Origin: an uncultured Actinomycetes bacterium
Lineage (GTDB): Bacteria > Actinomycetota > Actinomycetes > S36-B12
Assembly: GCA_905181745.1 (NCBI GenBank)
Contig: CAJIYV010000087.1
Span: forward strand, 1 to 10,077
Direction of reading: 5' to 3'
DNA length: 10,077 nucleotides
Shown: positions 1-5,464 of the stretch, in pieces
How the letters are laid out: the number at the start of each line of letters is the position of its first letter
Position numbering within the stretch: position 1 is the stretch's first letter
Notes under the pieces: model-generated
What the model was told of the DNA's origin: nothing
The model's input: only the letters and a program-made list of their open reading frames with translations
Database searches by the model: none
Translations under genes and position numbers: made by a program

Positions 1-160
1 TTGCCGTTGCATACATGGCAACTAAGGCAAGATATGAACTGTAAAGCGGATCAATGTTGTTGTTAAGTAGCAGTAAAAGCAGCCACACAATACCTACAAT
101 TACTGCGTGCCCAATGATTCGATTCCCGGGGAAGGTGCGCAAATTTTTCACGTTGTTCAC
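1..160 (-). CDS. livM: Branched-chain amino acid ABC transporter permease LivM, N-terminal part (runs off left edge)
   Basis: This is the first 53 codons of a second membrane permease of a LivHMGF-type uptake transporter; the rest lies beyond base 1. The GTG start at 160-158 overlaps the livH stop TGA (159-157) in a GTGA arrangement, and a GAGG Shine-Dalgarno sequence lies at 169-166, five bases upstream. A second GTG at 151-149 is a weaker alternative. The visible protein has a short basic head (NNVKNLRTFPGNR), then a hydrophobic segment rich in V, I and L (about residues 17-32), then a short NNNIDPLYSSY loop and the beginning of another hydrophobic stretch. That pattern suits the first transmembrane helix of LivM. 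Identity rests mainly on position directly after livG, livF and livH, since too little protein is present for family motifs. Confidence 0.75.
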   Translation of the reverse strand, partial: MNNVKNLRTFPGNRIIGHAVIVGIVWLLLLLLNNNIDPLYSSYLALVAMYATA

Positions 161-1035
161 ACTGACCTCGCTCCGTGGTGGCCAAAGACCCCATCAGGTT
201 TAAGCAAAAGATTCAGCGCAAGCAGCACCAGGGCGACGATGGGCGCATTACCGGAGTCGCTGTAACCCGAAACCAGAGAAATAACCAGCCCAGTACCGAT
301 ACCGAATGTTACTGCCCCGATCAGCGAATCAAGTCCGCCAATCACGGCGGCCGTAAACGCGAACACCAACAAAATGTCAAAACTATTGGGGGAAATAGTT
401 GATGCGGGGGCAATGAGTACTCCACCGATTGCACCAGTTGCACCAGCGATCGCCCATCCGCTGATCAGCATCCGATTTACGCGAACGCCCGAAAGCCTGG
501 CAACTTCCGGGTTAAAAGCTGATGCCCGCATAGAAAGACCAAGGGAAGTCTTGGTGAAAAGAAGAGTAAGGCCGATGACCAGTGCAGCGGTTGCGCTCAG
601 TACCAAGATGTCATACAGCGAAATTGGCCAAATCCTGCCAGCAAACTCCAGGCCCGCGTTGTCAACTGGCGGAATGAAGCCTTGTGGGTCACCACCCCAG
701 ATCATGCCGGCGCCGGCCTGCAGTGCGATCAGCACTCCGAAAGTGGCAATGATCGCGCCCGTTGAATCGCTGTTCTTCACTGGCCGAATTACCAGAAAGA
801 ACACAATTACCCCGAGTATTGCGCCAGCACCAATGGCAACGACTAGCGCTAATAGCCAGTTTCCAGTTGATTGCTGGATGGTGAGCGCAACGTAGGTCGT
901 AAACATGGCTTGACCCACCTGTGCAAAGTTGACCATGCGAGTTGAGCGCCACACCAGAACAAGTGCAAGGGCCATAAGTGCAATTACCGCGCCGTTACTG
1001 AACCCTCCAAGAAGGTAGTCAATGAAATTGGTCAT
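157..1035 (-). CDS. livH: Branched-chain amino acid ABC transporter permease LivH
   Basis: Inner-membrane permease of a high-affinity amino acid (leucine/isoleucine/valine family) importer; it would form the translocation pore with LivM and be driven by LivG and LivF. The 292-residue length matches the family. The N-terminus has the LivH-type pattern GGFSNGAVIALMALALVLVW followed by MVNFAQVG (residues 34-41), a variant of the usual NFAHG motif. The cytoplasmic coupling region SLGLSMRASAFNPEVARLSG lies at 164-183, and AGATGAIGGVL (197-207) and AVIGGLDSLIGA (230-241) are typical of the late helices. The protein ends with PDGVFG, the usual P.GLFG tail. It is highly hydrophobic, with about eight membrane segments. 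The ATG at 1035 lies three bases after the livF stop; a GGGG stretch about 11 bases upstream may serve as ribosome-binding site. The transported substrate cannot be read from the sequence; urea/amide (Urt) systems are related. Confidence 0.93.
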   Translation of the reverse strand: MTNFIDYLLGGFSNGAVIALMALALVLVWRSTRMVNFAQVGQAMFTTYVALTIQQSTGNWLLALVVAIGAGAILGVIVFFLVIRPVKNSDSTGAIIATFGVLIALQAGAGMIWGGDPQGFIPPVDNAGLEFAGRIWPISLYDILVLSATAALVIGLTLLFTKTSLGLSMRASAFNPEVARLSGVRVNRMLISGWAIAGATGAIGGVLIAPASTISPNSFDILLVFAFTAAVIGGLDSLIGAVTFGIGTGLVISLVSGYSDSGNAPIVALVLLALNLLLKPDGVFGHHGARSV

Positions 1036-1038
1036 GAC

Positions 1039-1743
1039 TCAATACCCCAGATATGCATGTCGAAGTTCCTCATCGGAAGAGATCTCGTGAGCGGGCCCTG
1101 ATTTAACGACCTCGCCCAGGTTAAGCACCACACCTGTCGTTGCCACCCGCAGTGCAGTTACCGCATTCTGTTCAACCAAGAGCACAGCCAAATTAGTCTC
1201 TTTGGCAAGCCGGCTTACTAGTTCAAGGATTTGGGTCACGATCAGTGGCGCCAGACCCAATGACGGTTCATCAAGTAACAGGCACTTCGGGTCAGACATG
1301 AGGGCCCGCCCGATTGCCAGCTGCTGGCGCTCTCCACCGCTGAGTGTGTCTGCACGCATACTCGCTCGATCGCCAAGGATGGGGAACAAATCAAAGACGA
1401 GATTTTTGGATGCCCCGCGATCAGACCTGTCTCGCCACAGTCCACCGAGCCTAAGATTTTCTTCGACCGTGAGTTCAGGGATGGTAGACCGACCTTCCGG
1501 CACTAGGGCGAGTCCATTGCGGACGATGTCTTCGGGCTTATTGCCGGCAATCGACCTGCCGTCGAAAAGGACTTGGCCCGATTGAGGTGTCACCAATCCG
1601 GCGAGGGCTCGCATCAAGGTTGACTTCCCGGCGCCGTTAGCACCGATAACCGCGGTGACTTCACCGCGAGGAACCGTCAGGTTCATTCCGCTCAGCGCTT
1701 TAACTGCCCCGAAGGAGACGCACAGGTCAACCGTTTCCAACAT
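1039..1743 (-). CDS. livF: Branched-chain amino acid ABC transporter ATP-binding protein LivF
   Basis: One of two cytoplasmic ATPases that power the Liv importer. The 234-residue protein has Walker A GANGAGKST at 34-42, the ABC signature LSGGERQQLAIGRAL at 134-148, Walker B CLLLDEP at 154-160 with catalytic Glu159, and the LVEQN motif at 189-193, where LivF proteins characteristically have Gln instead of the H-loop His. The C-terminal AYLGY is the family ending. The chosen start is ATG at 1743, preceded by GGAGGG (1756-1751) with seven bases of spacing. The frame stays open 51 codons further upstream, but that extension lies inside livG, is not LivF-like, and would exceed the normal 233-237 residues. 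The start overlaps the end of livG by 17 bases, implying translational coupling. Confidence 0.95.
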   Translation of the reverse strand: MLETVDLCVSFGAVKALSGMNLTVPRGEVTAVIGANGAGKSTLMRALAGLVTPQSGQVLFDGRSIAGNKPEDIVRNGLALVPEGRSTIPELTVEENLRLGGLWRDRSDRGASKNLVFDLFPILGDRASMRADTLSGGERQQLAIGRALMSDPKCLLLDEPSLGLAPLIVTQILELVSRLAKETNLAVLLVEQNAVTALRVATTGVVLNLGEVVKSGPAHEISSDEELRHAYLGY

Positions 1744-2533
1744 CAGCGTTCCCTCCGTCCTCTCCGAGATAAGCAGCAAGTACTGCGGGGTTCGTGCGAA
1801 CTTGTGCAGGTGTGCCGGAAGCGATGACCTTGCCTGCATCAAGAACCCAAATGAGGTCGCACACTTCCATGACCAGTTCCATGTGATGCTCGACAAGCAA
1901 AACCGTTCGCTCTGGCGTCCAGCTTCTGATCATGCGGCCAAGCTCGGCCATGTCACCTGCACTGATGCCACCTGCAGGTTCATCGAGGAGGAGAACTTTG
2001 GGGTCCGAGATCAAGCTGCGCGCAATCGCAACCCGCTTTTGAACAGGGTACGGCAATTCGCTCGGGTACCGATCTGCGGAATCTGCAATTCCAAATTCGC
2101 CCATAATCTCCATTGCCTGCGCACGGAGCTTATTTTGCGCTGAGTCGGCCCATGGTGCACCCAGTGAATCGGCAACAATTCCACTTTTCACCCCGGCCGA
2201 CCCGCCAAGCATGACATTTTCCAATGCGGTGAGTGATTCGAAAAGTCCCACGCCTTGCAGTGTGCGCGAGATACCGAGTTTGGTCAGGTGATGGGTTTTA
2301 ATGTGCTTCAGTTTTTTGCCATCAAATCTGACAATGCCTTGATCGGGCGTGAGGAAGCCACTCATCACGTTAAACACGGTGGTCTTGCCGGCGCCATTAG
2401 GGCCGATCAAGCCGGTGACTGCGCCTTCGGGTGCACCGATACTGACTTCATCGAGAATCTTGAGTCCACTCAGCGTGATGCTGACGTTTTCAACGGCAAG
2501 CAATGGATGCGTTAATGGCAGAACGTACTTCAC
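1727..2533 (-). CDS. livG: Branched-chain amino acid ABC transporter ATP-binding protein LivG (unusual signature motif)
   Basis: Second cytoplasmic ATPase of the Liv importer, expected to pair with LivF. The 268-residue protein has Walker A GPNGAGKTT at 44-52, the SRTLQ Q-loop ending at Gln93, Walker B VLLLDEP at 180-186 with Glu185, a D-loop region AGGIS, and an H-loop VEHH with His216. The C-terminal LAAYLGED is family-typical. The ABC signature reads LPYPVQKRVAIARSL (160-174): the normally conserved fourth-position glycine (LSGGQ, or LPYGVQ as I recall for LivG) is proline, encoded CCT. The start is GTG at 2533; the AGGAAGGA Shine-Dalgarno-like sequence ends 12 bases upstream, which is long. 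It is the first gene of the livGFHM unit, downstream of the rplA terminator, so it probably has its own promoter. Confidence 0.93.
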   Translation of the reverse strand: MKYVLPLTHPLLAVENVSITLSGLKILDEVSIGAPEGAVTGLIGPNGAGKTTVFNVMSGFLTPDQGIVRFDGKKLKHIKTHHLTKLGISRTLQGVGLFESLTALENVMLGGSAGVKSGIVADSLGAPWADSAQNKLRAQAMEIMGEFGIADSADRYPSELPYPVQKRVAIARSLISDPKVLLLDEPAGGISAGDMAELGRMIRSWTPERTVLLVEHHMELVMEVCDLIWVLDAGKVIASGTPAQVRTNPAVLAAYLGEDGGNADVGNG

Positions 2534-2577
2534 GTAAGCTACGCATCCTTCCTGTGAGCCAACGAAGGCCCTGAACG

Positions 2578-2622
2578 AGTATATTAACGCGCAAGTGTGT
2601 ATTTAAATCCCACATTGGTCAA
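2578..2622 (-). promoter_or_regulatory. Candidate promoter for livGFHM
   Basis: On the minus strand a TATACT hexamer (2583-2578) is a good match to a sigma-70-type -10 box and lies between the rplA terminator and the livG start. The sequence at the corresponding -35 spacing is TTAAAT, a poor match. A separate TTGACC (2622-2617) resembles a -35 box but has only CACACT at the right distance. One of the two is probably part of the real promoter, because the strong terminator upstream should isolate liv transcription from the ribosomal block. Not a firm call. Confidence 0.3.
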
Positions 2623-2663
2623 TGCGAATCGTAATTGTTTTTGGAATACTGCAGAAGGACACT

Positions 2664-2698
2664 AAAAAGTCCGCGCACCAGCAGATGCGCGGACTTTT
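2664..2698 (-). terminator. Intrinsic terminator after rplA
   Basis: A perfect 13-bp inverted repeat (2665-2677 with 2686-2698; AAAAGTCCGCGCA arm) surrounds an 8-base loop. Read on the minus strand the GC-rich stem is followed by a run of five T (2668-2664), the layout of a Rho-independent terminator. It begins 18 bases past the rplA stop and would end the tRNA-Trp/secE/nusG/rplK/rplA block. The stem is nearly symmetrical with A/T tracts on both sides, so it could also act on plus-strand transcripts, although no plus-strand gene ends here. Confidence 0.92.
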
Positions 2699-2715
2699 GT
2701 TAAAGTGCTGTAACG

Positions 2716-3426
2716 CTATTCCTCTTCGGTGAGAAGTGAGCGAGTCCGGCTGGGGTCAATCTGAACTCCAGGGCCCATGGTCGAGGAAACGGTGGCTTTC
2801 TTAATGTAGCGACCTTTTGACGACGATGGCTTCAAGCGAAGGATTTCGTCGAGCGCTGCGCCATAGTTCTCCACGAGTTGCTCGGGGGTGAAGGAAGACT
2901 TTCCGATTGGGAACTGCAGATTGGAGTGCTTATCAACTCGGAATTCAATCTTTCCGCCCTTAATGTCACCCACCGCCTTTGCCACGTTCATCGTGACCGT
3001 TCCCGTCTTTGGGTTTGGCATGAGGCCACGTGGACCCAGTACCTTGCCCAGGGTTCCGACCTTGCCCATGAGGTCAGGCGTACACACCGCTGAATCAAAA
3101 TCGGTCCAGCCGCCAGCCACCTTGGCAATCAGGTCGTCAGAGCCAACAAAGTCTGCACCCGCTGCGCGGGCTTCTTCAGCCTTTTCGCCGTTTGCAAAAA
3201 CCAGCACTCGGGCAGTCTTACCGGTGCCGTGTGGCAGGTTGACGGTGCCGCGAACAAGCTGATCGGCCTTGCGCGGGTCTACGCCTAGACGCATGGAAAC
3301 TTCAACCGATGAATCAAATTTGGTTGCCGTGGTTTCTTTGACTAGCCGAGCCGCCTCAATCGGTGAGTAGAGGTTGTCTACTTCAATTTTTTCGGCTGCT
3401 GCTAAATATGCCTTACTGCGCTTCAT
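2716..3426 (-). CDS. rplA: 50S ribosomal protein L1
   Basis: L1 forms the mobile stalk at the ribosomal E site and helps release deacylated tRNA; in many bacteria it also represses its own operon by binding mRNA. The 236-residue protein is of normal length for actinobacterial L1. The family signature is clear at 122-140 (KVGTLGKVLGPRGLMPNPK), followed by TGTVT, and the C-terminus has the conserved KGRYIKK and STMGPGVQID (204-224). The ATG at 3426 has AAAGGAG at 3438-3432, five bases upstream. It follows rplK after a 109-base gap that contains a hairpin and is followed by the 2664-2698 terminator. rplJ and rplL do not follow directly. Confidence 0.98.
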   Translation of the reverse strand: MKRSKAYLAAAEKIEVDNLYSPIEAARLVKETTATKFDSSVEVSMRLGVDPRKADQLVRGTVNLPHGTGKTARVLVFANGEKAEEARAAGADFVGSDDLIAKVAGGWTDFDSAVCTPDLMGKVGTLGKVLGPRGLMPNPKTGTVTMNVAKAVGDIKGGKIEFRVDKHSNLQFPIGKSSFTPEQLVENYGAALDEILRLKPSSSKGRYIKKATVSSTMGPGVQIDPSRTRSLLTEEE

Positions 3427-3469
3427 ATCTGCTCCTTTAACTTGTGCAGGAATTTCCTACGTGCAGGCT

Positions 3470-3499
3470 GTGGTGTGCGAGCCGCGCTGGCTCTCCCAC
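3470..3499 (-). promoter_or_regulatory. Hairpin in rplK-rplA leader, possible L1 autoregulatory site
   Basis: In the 109-base rplK-rplA gap the minus strand can fold into a two-part stem: outer GTGG (3499-3496) with CCAC (3473-3470), inner GAGCC (3493-3489) with GGCTC (3483-3479), and a five-base loop. The two helices are separated by an asymmetric internal loop (GA opposite GCACA). L1 is known to bind its mRNA at a stem with an asymmetric loop that mimics its 23S rRNA site, and this element sits about 45 bases ahead of the rplA start. The fold is seen in the sequence; the regulatory role is inferred. Confidence 0.35.
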
Positions 3500-3535
3500 G
3501 TCTTGCTGGACTTACTGATCTCACTTGCTTACTAA

Positions 3536-3970
3536 TTACGCAGAAACGGTGATTCCCATTTGGCGTGCGGTGCCCTCAATGATTTTCACTGCTGCATCGA
3601 CGTCATTGGCATTGAGGTCTGGCATCTTCGTTTCAGCGATTTCACGAACTTGCGCTTTACTGATACTTCCAGCCTTAACGGACTGCGGTGTTCCTGAACC
3701 CTTTTCAAGGCCAGCAGCCTTCAGAATCATGCGTGACGCTGGTGGGGTCTTGAGGATGAAGTCGAATGAACGGTCTTCATAGACCGTAATCTCAACGGGG
3801 ACAATATTGCCCTTTTGCGCTTCTGTTGCGGCGTTGTATGCCTTGCAGAAGTCCATGATGTTCACACCGTGCTGGCCCAGTGCAGGTCCAACGGGTGGTG
3901 CTGGGTTCGCTGCGCCAGCTGGGATCTGAAGTTTGATCAATCCGGTGACTTTTTTCTTCTTCGGTGCCAT
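3536..3970 (-). CDS. rplK: 50S ribosomal protein L11
   Basis: L11 lies at the base of the ribosomal stalk and, with 23S rRNA, forms the GTPase-associated centre, the thiostrepton site and the contact for RelA-type (p)ppGpp synthetases. The 144-residue length is standard. The N-terminal domain has VTGLIKLQIPAGAANPAPPV (8-27) followed by GPALGQHGVNIMDFCKAYN; the proline-rich PAPPVGPALG segment is the family signature and contains the prolines linked to thiopeptide binding. The C-terminal RNA-binding domain includes KTPPAS (74-79) and GSGTPQSVKAGSISKAQVRE (91-110). The ATG at 3970 is preceded by GAAGGA, six bases away. It sits 51 bases after nusG and before rplA, the conserved order. Confidence 0.98.
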   Translation of the reverse strand: MAPKKKKVTGLIKLQIPAGAANPAPPVGPALGQHGVNIMDFCKAYNAATEAQKGNIVPVEITVYEDRSFDFILKTPPASRMILKAAGLEKGSGTPQSVKAGSISKAQVREIAETKMPDLNANDVDAAVKIIEGTARQMGITVSA

Positions 3971-3986
3971 TGTGTTTCCTTCTTGT

Positions 3987-4014
3987 GTGTGGGGACTTAC
4001 CGTGTAGGGACTTA
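3987..4014. repeat. Short direct repeat upstream of rplK
   Basis: GTGTGGGGACTTA (3987-3999) and GTGTAGGGACTTA (4002-4014) are two 13-base copies with one mismatch, spaced by a 15-base period in the nusG-rplK gap, just upstream of the rplK ribosome-binding site. No function can be assigned; it may be a local duplication. Confidence 0.5.
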
Positions 4015-4021
4015 AATTAAA

Positions 4022-4876
4022 TTAGTTGTTAGCGTCAATCTGACTGAAGGCCAGCTCAACAGGGGTTTCGCGTCCAAAGATCTCGACCAAGCCGGTCACC
4101 TTTTGCGCCTCGAGGTTGATCTCAGAAATAATTGCATGCAGCGTGGCGAATGGGCCGTCAACAACGGTAACCGAATCTCCCACACTGAAATCAACGCTAA
4201 TGGGAGCGGCTGTTGCCAGTGCACCGCCGCCCTTGCCTCCCGCCGCTCCAGGCACGATCTTCTTTTCAGGCTCTGGTGCGAGGATGGCGATTACTTCATC
4301 GAGTGAAAGTGGGGCGGGCGTGTGGCCGTGGCCCACGAATCCAGTGACTCCAGGGGTGTGGCGAACTACGCCCCATGATTCATCTGTGAGATCCATTCGT
4401 ACCAGTACGTAGCCCGGGAATTTATTTCGGCGAATTTGCTTGCGCATTCCACCCTTGATTTCGGTAACTTCTTCCATGGGAACTTCGACCTGGAAAATGT
4501 AATCTTCCATGTTCAAAGTCTGGCTACGTGCCTCCAAGTTTCCCTTGACCTTGTTTTCATAGCCAGCGTAACTATGTATTACATACCAGTCACCGGGAGC
4601 AGCTCGCATCGAGATTTTGAATTCTTCGACTAAGTCTTCTTCGGCGTCGGTTTCGTCGGCTTGCGTTTGCGCCACAATTTCCTCGGCCTCGGCCGCAACC
4701 ACTGCCTCGGCTTCCTGGGCGTCTAGAACGGTTTCGTCAGCGACTACGTCAGCAACCACTTCAGCGACCACTTCAGGCACGACTGCCTCAACCACTTCTT
4801 CACTAGCGGGTGCGTCAGGGGCAAATGGATCCGCAGGGATCGGTTCATTCACATCAGACACATTCTCTTCAGACAC
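4022..4876 (-). CDS. nusG: Transcription termination/antitermination factor NusG
   Basis: NusG binds the RNA polymerase clamp through its NGN domain and links transcription to Rho or to the ribosome (S10) through its KOW domain. The 284-residue protein starts with about 95 acidic, Val/Ala/Glu-rich residues, including the repetitive VVAEVVADVVAD around 36-47; such extensions are common in actinobacterial NusG. The NGN domain runs from DWYVIHSYAGYENKV (96-110) through NKFPGYVLVRMDL (151-163) and HTPGVTGFVG (173-182). A glycine-rich linker (about 208-225) precedes the KOW domain VGDSVTVVDGPFATL (232-246), which ends with EIFGRETPVEL (265-275). The start is GTG at 4876 with AAAGGAG at 4893-4887, ten bases away. 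It follows secE by 60 bases and precedes rplK. Confidence 0.97.
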   Translation of the reverse strand: MSEENVSDVNEPIPADPFAPDAPASEEVVEAVVPEVVAEVVADVVADETVLDAQEAEAVVAAEAEEIVAQTQADETDAEEDLVEEFKISMRAAPGDWYVIHSYAGYENKVKGNLEARSQTLNMEDYIFQVEVPMEEVTEIKGGMRKQIRRNKFPGYVLVRMDLTDESWGVVRHTPGVTGFVGHGHTPAPLSLDEVIAILAPEPEKKIVPGAAGGKGGGALATAAPISVDFSVGDSVTVVDGPFATLHAIISEINLEAQKVTGLVEIFGRETPVELAFSQIDANN

Positions 4877-4936
4877 GAGTCGCTTACTCCTTTAGATACT
4901 TATGGCAATGAGTGAAGTCTTATTGCATCGTCGGGG

Positions 4937-5185
4937 CTACCCGAAAATGAATAACACTCCTCTGGTGAAAACAAAGTCGTATACAGCAATTATTCCGGCC
5001 ATGAGTAGTACGAAAAAGACAACGACGATTGTGTAGTTGATCAGTTCTTTTCGTGTCGGCCAAATGACTTTGCGAAGTTCAACCACAACTTGTCGAATAA
5101 ATAAAGCCAAGCGCGAGAAAATATTCTTCTTTTCGTCGCGCGAGCCTCCGCTTTCGCCCTTGGGCTTAGCGTCGGTGTCCACCAT
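4937..5185 (-). CDS. secE: Preprotein translocase subunit SecE
   Basis: SecE is the small essential membrane subunit that clamps SecY in the protein-export channel. The 82-residue protein has a charged cytoplasmic head, the family signature VELRKVIWPTRKEL (35-48), and a single transmembrane helix from about residue 51 to 74 (YTIVVVFFVLLMAGIIAVYD), the short one-helix form usual outside enteric bacteria. I chose ATG at 5185 because GGAG (5194-5191) lies five bases upstream. A GTG at 5200 is in frame and would add five residues (87 in total) but has no clear ribosome-binding site. It lies between tRNA-Trp and nusG. Confidence 0.95.
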   Translation of the reverse strand: MVDTDAKPKGESGGSRDEKKNIFSRLALFIRQVVVELRKVIWPTRKELINYTIVVVFFVLLMAGIIAVYDFVFTRGVLFIFG

Positions 5186-5224
5186 GTCTTCTCCACTCAC
5201 ACTTTGGTCGGTCTTTACTGCTGT

Positions 5225-5253
5225 CGTCGTACCGTCGTACTTTTTCGTCGTAC
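5225..5253. repeat. Three copies of the octamer CGTCGTAC between tRNA-Trp and secE
   Basis: The 8-base unit CGTCGTAC occurs at 5225-5232, 5233-5240 and 5246-5253, the first two in tandem and the third after five T. The minus-strand transcript would read GTACGACG three times between the tRNA-Trp 3' end and the secE ribosome-binding site. Role unknown. Confidence 0.6.
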
Positions 5254-5277
5254 TACGTCCCGGCTTTCACCGGTTCG

Positions 5278-5350
5278 CAGGGCTGGAGGGACTTGAACCC
5301 CCAACCCCCGGTTTTGGAGACCGGTGCTCTACCAGTTGAGCTACAACCCT
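5278..5350 (-). tRNA. tRNA-Trp (anticodon CCA)
   Basis: A 73-base cloverleaf reads on the minus strand. The 7-bp acceptor stem pairs AGGGTTG (5350-5344) with CAGCCCT (5285-5279), including one G-U pair, and the discriminator base is G. The D arm has TAGCTCAACTGGTAGAGCA, the anticodon loop is CTCCAAA giving CCA, and the T arm contains GGTTCAAGTCC. The terminal CCA is not encoded. tRNA-Trp directly ahead of secE is a conserved actinobacterial arrangement, and the tRNA is probably processed from a shared transcript with secE. Confidence 0.96.
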
Positions 5351-5464
5351 TTAGTAGGCATGCTTACGCAAAGACCTACCGCGGGGCGCGAGTCTACGGT
5401 CTGACCCACCCCTCACACATGGGCGGGTCTATCTGGCTCGAGGTTCCCCTGACATTATTGTCAC
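5351..5464. promoter_or_regulatory. Divergent promoter region between tRNA-Trp/secE and the aminotransferase gene
   Basis: No gene is seen in these 114 bases, which must hold promoters for both directions. Plus strand: the element at 5450-5463 is listed separately. Minus strand: TAGACT (5396-5391) could be a -10 box about 40 bases before the tRNA-Trp 5' end; it is followed by a GC-rich stretch (CGCGCCCCGCGG), like the discriminators of growth-rate-controlled stable-RNA promoters. The matching -35 sequence is poor (TGTGTG), so this assignment is tentative. Confidence 0.45.
5450..5463 (+). promoter_or_regulatory. Extended -10 promoter with inverted repeat, predicting a leaderless aminotransferase mRNA
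   Basis: TGACATTAT contains a TGn extension followed by the -10-like hexamer CATTAT (5453-5458). Transcription starting about seven bases downstream would begin at or next to the A of the ATG at 5465, giving a leaderless mRNA, which is common in actinobacteria. This agrees with the lack of a Shine-Dalgarno sequence near the start (the nearest GAGG is about 20 bases away). The same bases form an inverted repeat, TGACA-TTAT-TGTCA, so a repressor could bind over the -10 box. No recognisable -35 box is present. Confidence 0.45.

Noticed and set aside
374..895. Plus-strand open frame of 173 codons opposite livH
   Set aside because: It lies entirely antisense to a well-supported LivH gene, has low-complexity Ala/Pro/Ser composition and no recognisable motif.
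1744..1896. Longer livF reading (285 residues)
   Set aside because: The extra 51 codons are inside livG and not LivF-like; the ATG at 1743 has an ideal GGAGGG site and gives the normal family length.
1655..2143. Plus-strand open frame of 162 codons across the livF-livG junction
   Set aside because: It is antisense to two ABC ATPase genes with intact motifs, and its translation resembles no family.
4617..4895. Ser/Thr/Ala-rich plus-strand frame opposite the nusG start
   Set aside because: It is the mirror of the acidic repetitive NusG extension; the repetitive codons keep the opposite frame open.
5186..5200. GTG start of secE at 5200
   Set aside because: In frame but without a ribosome-binding site; the GGAG within this segment is correctly spaced for ATG at 5185. 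It cannot be fully excluded.
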